From NCBI GenBank assembly GCA_023525975.1, contig CM042029.1:80024849-80088848 (forward strand): a stretch of DNA of 64,000 nucleotides, in the 5' to 3' direction. The notes beneath the pieces are model-generated. The model ran no database searches and had not been told where the DNA came from. It was given only the letters and a program-made list of their open reading frames with translations. Positions 10,831 through 21,500 of the stretch are shown here, in pieces (position 1 is the stretch's first letter; the number at the start of each line of letters is the position of its first letter). Source of the DNA: Smallanthus sonchifolius (lineage: Eukaryota > Streptophyta > Magnoliopsida > Asterales > Asteraceae). Made by a program: the position numbers and the translations under genes.

Positions 10831-12298
10831 AAGAATTGAAAATGAGACTCTAAAAAGGTGATTAATATGATTGTTGAAGTGGATGACTAAATTATGTTGA
10901 CCGTCTAAATGTAATTAATGAATCCATTAAGATGGTGGTAACTGCTAACGTAACCAAACCAATAGATATAAAGTGGCTTGAGTTGAATCATTGAACGAAA
11001 AAGAATTTTATACATGAAACAATTTTAGAATAATTGAAGATTTAGATGAAAATGGATCCGAAGGTCAATCTTGACTGAATGTGGGCTTCACTACATGTGA
11101 TATAAAATTGTTACTTCTTAAGAGGGTTATAAATTTAGGTATTATTTGCATCCTAGTGCAATAGTGATGTGCAATAAATATTTGTTAACTATTCATGTAC
11201 ACTACATGTGATATAAAATTGTTACTTCTTAAGAATCTAGAATGAAACATGATATTGTAAGGCATGCTACAAGTGATCAACAGGTTCACGGTTCCGGGTC
11301 TTGGATACGGGTCAAAATTGGTTTCGACGTTGCAGCAGTTAAATTTATTTTCAACATATTTGTTATGTGTTTTTAATTGTTTCAAAATAGTAGAAGAGTA
11401 GGTCAAAGTCATGGATTGTTTCCTGGCTGGTATGAGCAGTGATTGCCCCCTTCTGATACGGCAGTGACATGGCGGAGCGTGAAAGAGGATGGCGTGAAAC
11501 CACTACAGATAAGTAGAGCACTTAGTTTTCCCTATTTAATGTGAAGTTTGATCAATGAACGATAAGTGGGTTCAAAGCAGAAAGTCAAATCCTTGTTAGT
11601 GAGTTTTATCTTGTGCAGTTTGGAGCTTGAACCCAACACCTATCAATGATAACTAAGAGTTTTATAGGCTATTAGATAATCACATCGTGGATCTTATGAT
11701 GAAGATAGTACCAATAATACTAAGAGTTTTATAGGCTATTAGGTAGTTGTAGACAGATGACAGTGTACCAACTATTTGCTTATATGTGAGACATAATATT
11801 TGGGGGCATACGACGGTCTTGTGATTGAAATGGGTGATGATAAGACTCAGTTGTGATTAGAGAAACACGCGCTAACCACTGGCGAATCTAAGAATTTTTT
11901 CTAAGGCGTTTATTGTTTTTATATGCTCCAATATCATCAATGTCATGTACATGCATAAGAATATGATATATTATTATCTTTCGTAATATATAGAGTTTCA
12001 AAACTACGATTTCAGTAAAAAAAAAAAAATCCTACGGTAATTTATATAGTAAGAAGTGTCGAAATCTGCATTAATTGGCCAAGGTTATGCACATCTTGAC
12101 ATCACTTGCTAATTGACAAAATCCTTGCAATGATAAATAGAAACGATAAAATTAGTCTCAAGTGGGAGCCGTATGATGTTAAAAGTAATTGCAATTCATA
12201 CAAAGGACCAGTTGAATCCTAAAGTTAAAGTGTTCATTTAGAATCATTACACGTGTTGGCAAATGGCAATGCAAATGAGTATTAAGTGTGACCCTGCC
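10831..12298. other. Intergenic, no gene; two direct-repeat pairs
   Basis: A 35-bp segment starting CACTACATGTGATATAAAAT is repeated at 11089-11123 and 11200-11234. A 24-bp segment starting ACTAAGAGTTTTATAGGC is repeated near 11652 and 11719. No protein similarity was recognised in any frame. The pairs suggest old local duplications. Confidence 0.5.
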
Positions 12299-12313
12299 AA
12301 CTAGAGTTGTGTG

Positions 12314-12409
12314 TGGTAGAGGAAAATCCTCTAGGTACACCAAGGTTTGGAGAGATCATGGGTTCAAGTCTCACTCCTATCAGTAATTAAGAAATTTATC
12401 TTTAAAAAA
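12314..12409 (+). mobile_element. SINE, tRNA-derived, with target-site duplication
   Basis: A short unit of about 96 bp has a Pol III B-box-like motif GGTTCAAGTC at 12361-12370, an A-box-like TGGTAGAGG at its start, and an A-rich tail. It is flanked by a direct repeat of about 13-15 bp (AACTAGAGTTGTG) at 12299-12313 and 12410-12424, with one late mismatch. A 3' A tail plus a long variable-length duplication is the signature of LINE-machinery retroposition. Confidence 0.8.
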
Positions 12410-12590
12410 AACTAGAGTTGTGCGTGTTAATGAGTGTATAACGTATTTTTACGTGTAGTACTTATAAAAGTGTTTGATTGTTTAATCACCATATATGTGT
12501 CGGTGGACAAAATGCTAATTTACAATAAGTGTTAGAATCTAAGTAAAGAATTCACGGGTTCAATTGGTAAATTTTAAAGAAAATGAGTAG

Positions 12591-12735
12591 TATTATAAAT
12601 GCAGATATATCTCTAATATTCTCTCATGTTTTATTTAGAGTTTGTTTCTTATTTGATAAAATCATCATGCATATATAAACATATGATATCAATGAAAAAT
12701 ACGCAATCTTTCATACATTCAATTGTTTATTTCTT
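12591..12735 (+). repeat. 5' LTR of the small copia element
   Basis: It matches 13885-14027. Its first dinucleotide has become TA. The primer-site-like sequence follows immediately. Confidence 0.78.
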
Positions 12736-13109
12736 GTTATCAGCACATTAGCTCTTAGTCTATCAATTGGTTTTGACATTGGGAGACCTTGCCATCGTTG
12801 GACTCATCCGGGACGTCAATAACCACCGTTTGTTTGGTATTTATCTCCTGTTCAAAATTGCATTTTTGACTATTCGGGTATTGCTCAATGTTGCAAGTTA
12901 AATTATTTATAAACAATAATATTATAAGATGGTAAAATTTTAATCATCTTACTAAATTTCCCATGACTCAAACTTCCTATTTGACTATATAAAACTGTCT
13001 TAGATTATAGAACCTGCAGTTTTAACAAATAATAACCCGAAGTTCTCCTAAAATATAAATTTTATTGCAAAGCATGTTTTAATAAATGTATCTTTCATTT
13101 GTAGATACA

Positions 13110-13640
13110 ATGTCGAACATTTCTAAACTCGAGTTTGTCACTCTTGACATATCTGGGAACAACTATCTCACGTGGACTCTTGATGCTAAAATCCACCTAA
13201 CTGCGAAAAATTTAGCTGAGACGATCAATGACGGGAATGAAACTTCCCTTCAAGAGAAGGCCAAAGCGATGATCTTTCTCAGCCATCACCTTTACGAAGA
13301 CCTGAAGATGGAATGCCTTACTGTTGAGTACCCTCTTGAATTGTGGAAAACATACAGGAACGTTTTGACTACCAGAAGTTGGTCATACTCCCAAAAGCTC
13401 GCTACGAGTGGCTACATTTCAGGCTACAAGACTATAAAACTGTTAGCGAATACAACTCTTATCTCTTTCGCATCACCTCTAACTGAAATTATGCTGAGAA
13501 AAATAACCGACGAAGACATGCTTGAAAAGACCTTCTCAACGTTCCATGCTTCATGTATTCTCCCTTTTTGTCTTCCCTTACTTTCCTCTATATTAAAATC
13601 ATTTTTTGTATCTCGTAATATATACAACAGAAAGAAGTAA
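13110..13640 (+). pseudogene. Copia gag fragment
   Basis: It begins MSNISKLEFVTLDISGNNYL and continues with TWTLDAKIHLTAKNLAETI and KAKAMIFLSHHLYEDLK, the conserved N-terminal half of a plant copia gag (UBN2 type). The family segment following the LWK motif is disrupted: the RYD-type core is partly replaced, while ITDEDMLEKTFSTFHAS is retained. After that the frame reads non-homologous sequence to its stop. The first possible ATG is at 13086, but the gag homology begins at the ATG at 13110. Without the CCHC knuckle and pol it is non-functional. Confidence 0.8.
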
Positions 13641-13884
13641 ACACACACACACATCAGACATACAACCGAAAAATCAATATACATAGAGAAAAACACACAC
13701 GAATTAGAGAATGAAGTTACCAGTTTATCTCTTAGATAAGTATATTGCAGGTGATGATCACAATTGTACTTTGATCGCGCTACTTTTCTTGTTTCTTGGT
13801 CCTGAAGAACCGAGTTAACATCATCCTGAAGTATGTTATTAATTGTGTATAATGAGTAGTAATATATACATATGTGAGGGGGAG

Positions 13885-14027
13885 TGTTATAAATGCATAT
13901 ATATCTCTAATATTCTCTCATGTTTTATCTAGAGTTTGTTTCTTATTGATAGAATCATCGTGTATATATAAACATATGACATCTATGAGAAATGCACAAT
14001 CTTCCATACATTCAATTGTTTATTTCT
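13885..14027 (+). repeat. 3' LTR of the small copia element
   Basis: It starts TGTTATAAATGC right after the purine tract TGAGGGGGAG and matches the LTR at 12591-12735. Confidence 0.8.
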
Positions 14028-14041
14028 ACTAGCTAATTATT

Positions 14042-15170
14042 GGGTAAAGATGTTAATTTATATTATAGTTATTCATAACAACTAATATAAATTAAAATAA
14101 AAAGGGTGAAAAAGATTTATGGTTATTAGATCAAATTCTAGAAATGATTTAATGATTGAGATCAAATTGTAGGAGAAAAAGTTGTTAGAAAATTATTTTA
14201 GTCATGGTCATTTTTATTGACTTTTTATCAAGTTCCCCCCTTTTTTAAACGTTCATAATTTAATACGCCATTATTTAAAAAAAAAATACACCATAAAAAC
14301 GAGCGTTTTTGTCTTTAAAACAAGTATAGTGTCGTTACATACAAAAACGAAAAAATACGTTTTCTAGCTCATTGTATTATTTGCTCGTCATTGTGTCTAA
14401 TGTCAGGTCTGGTCATATTGGTCATTGTGTCAAATATGTCAGGTCATTGTGTAATGTCATGTCTGGTTATTATGTCAAAAAAAATTCATAATTGTGTTAT
14501 ATGTATTCATCATTGTGTTTTACGTTTTAGATAATTTTGTGTTATTTTTGTTACTGTTTTTTTTTGTATTATATATAACATAGTGATGAAAAATATTTGA
14601 CACAATAACCTGACATTAGACACAATGACCAGACCTGACACAATAATATCAGGTCTGATCATTGTGTAATGTCAAAAATAACACGAAATTATCTGAAACG
14701 TAAAATACATTGATGAAAACGAGCGTTTTTTAATCTTTAAAACGAGTATAGTGTCGTTATATACAAAAACGAAAAAAAAATATGTTTTCCAGCTCATTGT
14801 GTCTAATGTCAGGTCTGGTCATATTGGTCATTGTGTAATGTAAGGTTTGGTCAATGTGTAATTTAAGGTTTCGTCATTGTGTCTAATGTCAGGTCATTGT
14901 GTCAAATATGTTTAATCACTATGTTATATATAATACATATAAAACAATGACAAAAATAACATGAAATTATTTAAAACGTAAAACACAATGATTAATACAT
15001 ATAACACAATGATAAAAAATATTTAATAACCAGTACTGACATTAAACAATAACCTGACATATTTGACACAATGACCAATATTCCTCCCTTCAAAAACAAT
15101 AAAATGACATATGTCATGCCCAAAATCTTTCTTACCTTTTTTTTAAACTCTTTTTACCATATTCTAACCC
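14042..15170. mobile_element. Mutator-type foldback element with CATTGTGT arrays, copy 1
   Basis: About 1.13 kb begins GGGTAAAG and ends CTAACCC. The arms are inverted: AAAAAGGGTGAAAAAGATT near the left end faces AATCTTTCTTACC near the right end. The interior has many copies of motifs such as TCATTGTGTAATGTCAGG and CAAATATGTCAGGTCATTG, first in one orientation and then reversed, together with repeated GTATAGTGTCGTTA segments. It is the same family as 26183-27332, where a 10-bp duplication shows Mutator-type insertion. It has no coding capacity. Flanks of this copy (GCTAATTATT and TTGAACTCTA) do not match. Confidence 0.72.
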
Positions 15171-15303
15171 TTGAACTCTAATGACAAATTCATCTAAACT
15201 AGGAGGGATATTTTGGGTAAACTGGAAACCATCGTATGTAAATTCTAGCAAATCTTGGTCCGAGGGGACGAACCAAGAAGTATGAGATATGTATTTTATA
15301 GAA

Positions 15304-15769
15304 GAGTAAATTTTGTTTTTGGTTCTTATGTTTGTTTTGTTTAAACTTTAACCCTTTAAGTATAAAAGAGAATTTTTTTAACATATCAGTCCTTGAGCTT
15401 ACATTTTTATAACAATTTCAGCTCCTGTTACTAAATTTGTTAACTTTTTCTGTTATGTTTAGGGGCATTTTAGTAATTTTATTTCTAATGGACTAGTTTA
15501 ACAAATTCAGTCCAATAAAAACTTTTTTTTTGTTTTTTGATAAATTTTTTGTACTTATTTAAAAAAAATTACTTTTTTAAAACCGATTTTTTAGTTTTTT
15601 TTTTTCATAAAAACGACTTTTTGAACTTTCTAAAATCTTTTTTAATGTTTTTGTAAAAGCGTTTTTAAAAACATTTTTTGTTTATTTTTTTATAAAAACG
15701 TTTTTTTAGCTTTTTAGATCAAATGAGTTAAACAAGATAAACCACAGGGACCAAAAACAAATTTTACTT
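15304..15769. mobile_element. Mutator-type MITE
   Basis: Terminal inverted repeats of about 25 bp (GAGTAAATTTTGTTTTTGGT at the left; the right end reversed reads AAGTAAAATTTGTTTTTGGT) flank an AT-rich non-coding interior. Flanking 9-mers TTTATAGAA and TTTATTGAA differ at one base, a good fit to a 9-bp Mutator duplication. Confidence 0.7.
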
Positions 15770-16388
15770 TTTATTGAATTAAAGAGTTCAACTCTCACAT
15801 CCAATCAAAATTTTTAAGTGAACTTTTTTTTAATAAAAACAATTAAGCCTTAAAAAGTTGTAAATCATAATCCTTTAGAGGTGCACGTGCATCAACCGTA
15901 TAGAAACTTTTGTCACTGGGGTGGTGGTTTAGACCGGACCGTCCAGTGGTAGACATAATTACCCACATACTATAAAAGGGTCCAAAAACTCAAGTACTAA
16001 TTCCTCACTTGTACATTTATCACTAAATGGCACTTTAGTGACACAACTTCGTCACTACATAAACTTGCCTATTTATTAGGAGAAACACTTTTTATTCATA
16101 ACATGGTAATTTCGTAAAATTATAAAAACATATAAAACTTGAGTGACTAAAATTAGATAAAAAAATTGAGTAACTAAAATTTGACAAAAAAAGTTTGAGT
16201 GACTAAAACTAAACATATAAGAAACCTGAGTGACTAAAATTAGACAAAAAAAAGTTTAACTAAATAAATTCGAACAAATGAAAAACTTGAGTATAATATT
16301 ATGTAAGTTACCCCCTTTTTCTAAACAATCTTTCTTCTATTGTCTTGATTGCTCTCTATATTTTTGTCATGTTTAAAAACAATGATTC
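15770..16388. other. Intergenic with a short tandem repeat
   Basis: From about 16135 to 16260 a unit of about 30 bp (GAGTGACTAAAATTAGACAAAAA) recurs four times with variation. The rest is AT-rich with no recognisable gene. Confidence 0.5.
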
Positions 16389-16566
16389 TGTTGTGTGTGC
16401 AAATATGTATTTTTTTTAAACATGAGAACCCCTTACCAAAAATATCAGTGGGCCAGTCAATATCTTGCTAATTAACATGTTGTGTGTGCAAATATGTATT
16501 TTTTTTAAACATGAGAACCCCTTACCAAAAATATCAGTGGGCCAGTCAATATCTTGCTAATTAACA
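16389..16566. repeat. Perfect 89-bp tandem duplication
   Basis: The segment starting TGTTGTGTGTGCAAATATG and ending CTAATTAACA occurs twice head to tail (16389-16477 and 16478-16566). I found no difference, including the same run of eight T. It is non-coding and lies about 550 bp beyond the MYB stop codon. Confidence 0.92.
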
Positions 16567-17111
16567 TGATCAGGTAAAACACAACTTACACCGGCATGTG
16601 GTCTTCAAGAGGAAAGGCGGAAACCCAGTGAAAGTTGGATTCAAACATTGGTTAACAAGCTCAAACAAGTTGTGAAATTCAAAAATGATCAAAATTAACA
16701 TATTGATTGTAATTTCTGATTAAGCCAACTATGCTTAACACTTGACCACAATTTGAAACAATCTTCCATTTTTATCATAATTAAACTAAATCATGTTGAA
16801 CAGTACTAAGTAATTACATAATAGATATATTAAATATAACAGCAATAAATTTTCACAGTTTAATTGCACTTTCACCCAAGCTTACATCAAGAAAATCACA
16901 GTCCTACCTTTTTTTTTAGTTTTTTTCAACAAATGTCCAATAACTAGTTGATGACAGTCAGTACTTGAGATCCTCTACAGATTTACTGGGTGATATATAA
17001 AAACTAAAAATAAAAGGAAAAAAAACAACAAGAAGAAGAAGAAACCCTTTTCAGTTTTCTCTCAAATTTTACTTGCATTCTAGATTTCTTACACTTGAGC
17101 TAATTAGGTTT
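16567..17111. other. Downstream flank and 3' UTR region of the MYB gene
   Basis: No coding sequence is seen. On the minus strand this holds the 3' untranslated region of the MYB gene. The polyadenylation site cannot be placed with certainty because A/T-rich candidates are many. Confidence 0.4.
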
Positions 17112-17449
17112 TCATATGGTTCCAACTCCAAGAAAGTCTATAAATAGTGGTGAAATGTTGTTATTAACCTCAGAAAAATCTGGTGGTGATGACGGTGGCG
17201 GTGGTTGTGAATAACTGGTGCTGTTGTGATTGTAAAACTGGTTGTTCATGGCAGCAGTCATCAATGAGGGATGATGATCATGATGATGGGGATGATGGAA
17301 GTTGATGGACTTAGGAGTATTCATCATCCAGTATCTGTTTGATCTTGATGTTAATGATGATGAATGGTTTTCACATGAGATAACGTTGTTGTTGCTATTG
17401 ATGCTGCTTTTAAACATGCCCATTATCAAATCTGTATTGTTCTTAGGAC
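17112..17449 (-). CDS. MYB gene exon 3 (C-terminal region)
   Basis: 338 nt. It starts after ATTATTCAG, with GT completing a glycine codon, and reads GPKNNTDLIMGMFKSS. It is Asn/His/Ser rich, with a PPPPSSPP run near the end, and stops with TGA after FLGVGTI. The length is a whole number of codons after the two shared bases. Confidence 0.88.
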
Positions 17450-18507
17450 CTGAATAATCCATTTTATAAAGCAAAATGAATCCATTAATGGAGGGTGACA
17501 AGTGAAAGAAAGAAAGTAGGTCTTGTTTTAGACAAAATATTTTGAAGTTAAATGTCATTCTGTATTAATGATTAATTTCATGAGTTGAGTTATACTACAA
17601 TAGAGATTTTGCATAAAAAATTAGATAGTACATGTCAGTCTTAAATTGTAGACATGATGTTTTTTAATTCCTAAATATGTTTAGAAAAATAAAACATGGA
17701 CACCATGCCAAAAATAAAATAACACCGGGTCTAAAATTTTGAAATATCTATTCATTTATCTAAGAATTAAACAAGATAATCAAAGTACATTGTTAGGGCC
17801 GGCTCAGAAGGGGGTGCAGGTTGGGCCGCGGGGGCATGTTTACATGTGTGGCATAACTTAAAAAAAATTATATATATATATATATATATTATAATTTATT
17901 TTTAAATAAATTATAAAATCTGAAAAATTTTATAAAATTTCAGGGCAAAAAATATTTTTTTTTAAATAACTTACAAAATCTAAAAAAATTATAAAAAATG
18001 AGGACATTTTTCTTATGTCGAGCCGGATACTTAATTTCTCAGAGACGACCCTATACATTGTGGTTATATGATGTATTTGAATTTACATATGCATATCTAT
18101 ACAGAAAACTTTGTGTATATATGCATATTTATATAGAAAAATTTATATATATTCATATTTTATAAATATCAATTAACTATAATTATCTTGTTTACACATA
18201 TGTACTTGTTACAAGGAATATAGAAAGGAGAAATTATGAAAACTAACTAAAAAAAATTCATTTAATCTTTTATAATTATATAATTTTCATTTAACTTTCC
18301 AATTAAAAAAAAACAAGAGTATAGATTGGGTCTCACAAATTCACAAGTTATTTAGGGTTTCTCTTTAATAGTCCACTACTTCACTAATATGCAAACTAAA
18401 AACCTTTAGAATGTGTCTTAATCATAGGGCTAGTGCCTTACATTCTTTTGTAGATTAACAGTTTAGAACCGTGTGTAGTGTAGAGGAGTTACATAAAATT
18501 CTTAAAT

Positions 18508-18552
<45 letters not shown>

Positions 18553-21500
18553 TGTACAAAAACAAATTACATATACTAAAAATAGAAAACAAAATTCAAA
18601 ATATATAAAATATAATATATAGCTAGGTTTCAAAAATATGTTAATTACTATTTAATATAACTTGACTTTCACTTACTATTTGATTGAAAATAAAAGTTAC
18701 ATAACTAGATTTTAAAGTTTCTTATAATAAGGGATATTTTGAAATAAATGTATTTTATTAGTATAATTAGTATTTTCTTTAAACATATATTATTATTAAA
18801 ATATAGACGTGTATTTGATAAAAGAAAGACAAGAATTTTTTTTTTAAAAATGATTAAAATAAATATGGAGACGATACGTGGCATCAGGGGCGGTCCTACT
18901 CAACTTTTAAAGCGCAGTGCAAAAAACAATTACGGTTTTATGTATCCGGTTACCCTTTACGTTACCCCTCAAATTTTTTTAAAAGCTCAACACTTTATAA
19001 AAAGTCCAAAATTTTATAAAAAACCTAATATTTTATAAAAAAGTCCCCACATTTTATTAAAGGTTTTGAGGTATTGGGTTTTAATAAAACATTTGTACTT
19101 TAGCCAGACCAAATATTTTATTAAAACCCAATACCTCAAACTCTCAATTCTCAAACCCAACTTACCCAAGCGGCCAGCCAAGAAGAAAGACAGAGAGCAG
19201 GAACTGTGAGAGTCAGAGACCAACCACTCGACCAGCCGCTCGACCTGTGTTAAGACCACCGTTCGACGCCGCCTCCGCCAAATCCTAATCCTCCACCTCT
19301 GCAATCCGCCTCACCAGTCGCATGTTACGGTACCATATATGTATTAGGCTGATTTTTCGCTCAGTAGTGTTAATTTATATGTATTCGGCCGAAAATTTTA
19401 TAGTTCCGACCCCCCTGATAGGAAAACAAATCCCCTCCTCCCCACACTATTTTTTCAAACTCCGCCACTGATGTTACTGTAAAAAACAAAAAAAAATCGT
19501 TACCCCCTAAACTTTTGTTCTAGATCCGCCACTGCGTGCCAAATCCCAGTCGTCCACCTCTGCAGTCCGCCTCGCCAGTCGCATGTTACGTTAACATATA
19601 TGTATTAGGAGGATTTTTCGCTCAGTAGTGTTAATTTATATGTATTCGGCCTAAAGTTTTATAGTTCCGCCCCCTGATAGGAAAACAAATCCCCCTCCCC
19701 ACACGTTTTCTTTCAAGCTCTGCCACTGATGTTACCGTAAAAAAACAAAAAAAATCCCCTCTAAACTTTTGTTCTAGATTCGCCACTGCGTGGCATTAAA
19801 AATATTTATTTATTAGATAGTATAGATATAGATGTTTAACAAAACTACAAATATGTTCTCCCTCTTTATTCTATGATATCTTCTACTTTAAATACATGAA
19901 TAATAAATGGGGAAAGTGAATACGGTGCTGTTAGACATGTAAGTAGTATACGAAACCAATCAAAAATACGTCGCTTTGACTAAAATCTAATTAAAAATTT
20001 AATTTAAACCTTTTTAGTTTTTATTTCAAAACCAACACTATCATTGGAAGTAGTCAAATACTTTTGGTTATCCGTCATTGAAAATTCATCCCTCCATTGT
20101 ACAGCAAAAGAATCAGTCTCTAATATTTTATCGTGAATTTCAAATTACAGTAAATCATTTTCTTTTTGGATGACATTCTGTAGAAGTAGTAATACATATG
20201 AAAAACATTAAATGAAATATCATATAGATATATTGAATAAGAGAAATTCATAGACTTTTCTTTCTCCACGGTTGATTTGGAGAATGACTTACTTTTTTTT
20301 AATTGTTTTAAAAACACATTTTCTTTTTGCTGTTGATTTTGAGAATAACACGAAGCGGAAAAATTCATGAAGAATAAACAACAAGGATAAAATTAAATTA
20401 AATTGGATTTAGTTAAAACGATGTAATTTTGATTGGTTTCGCATACAATTTGTAAACACAATATTCACTTTCTCATAGTAAATTTGCAAACGAAAGTACA
20501 CTAGTCATTTAGTTGGAACATTTAATAGCGGACTTTTGATGACTTTCTACTTGCATAATTTTGGAGTTAGGCTTAGCCCTTAGGGCAGTGTAAATGCAAT
20601 CATGTGTAAATGCAGTGATCAACAACAACTTATCATAAATTAAAAAGCCAAATTTAAGGAAAAGAATAGCTAACCACAGTTGAGACCAAGCGGTGGCAGT
20701 TGGTGGAGACCATGACAATTGGCGGTGGCGGAGACCGATGGTGTCGGTGGTCGAGTGACAGATGTTTGACTTTGACTAAAAATCATCTTTCTTCTTCTGT
20801 AGGCACTAGACTGCTCTCTATATTTTCTAGCCATGATAACATGCCAATGGTTCTTGACAGCATTGTCAGTTCTACCTGGAAACAATCTAGCCATTAATGC
20901 CCATTTGTTTCCATATAATCTGTGTGCTGTCATGAGTCTTTCTTCTTCTTCTTCACTGAATGCTCTTCTGATGATTCTTGGATCTAATTGATTGAACCAT
21001 CTCAACCTGCAACTCTTACCGTTTTTTTGTTTTTTTTTTAAAACCCATGACAAAAAAGAACCAAATCAAACCCAAGAGTCCAAGATCAAGTCTTTTCACC
21101 AAGAAAACACTCAAAGATTTTGAAAGAAGAGTTCTTGTGAGAAAAGACACAAAGATTGAGTCTTTTTGTGTATATTTTTTATTTCTTTACTTTTTCAAAA
21201 TGCCCACAACAAAAAACAATTAAATCAACCCAAAACTCAAGTCTTTTCTCCAAGAAAACGCTCAAAGATTTTGAAAGAATAGTCAAGAATCACACATTAT
21301 AAGTTCTTGTAAGAAAAGACACAAAGATTGAGTCTTTATGTGTATATGTATTTATTTCTTTACTTTTTCAAAAAACAACTAAATCAACCCAAAAATCAAG
21401 TCTTTTCTCCAAGAAATCACACAAAGGTTTTGAAACAAGAATCAAGAATCTCATGTTTTTACATGGGAAAAGATATTTATATATACAAGTGGGAAAACTT

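Larger units (their letters stand above)
12591..14027 (+). mobile_element. Small copia element with 145-bp LTRs and only a gag remnant
   Basis: Two direct repeats of about 145 bp flank a 1.15-kb interior. They share TTATAAATGCA, ATCTCTAATATTCTCTCATG and ACATTCAATTGTTTATTTCT. The right LTR starts TGTTATAAATG just after a GAGGGGGAG purine tract, and the left LTR is followed by a TTATCAGCACA primer-site-like motif. Orientation is plus. The interior has part of gag only, so protease, integrase and RT have been deleted. Flanking AGTAG and ACTAG may be a mutated 5-bp duplication. Confidence 0.82.

Noticed and set aside
13424..13696. Minus-strand 90-codon frame
   Set aside because: It is the antisense of a copia gag remnant and the adjoining (CA)n tract.
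18748..19304. Two 96-codon frames on opposite strands
   Set aside because: They cross the Helitron/hAT boundary inside the MYB intron, so they are chance frames across an insertion junction.
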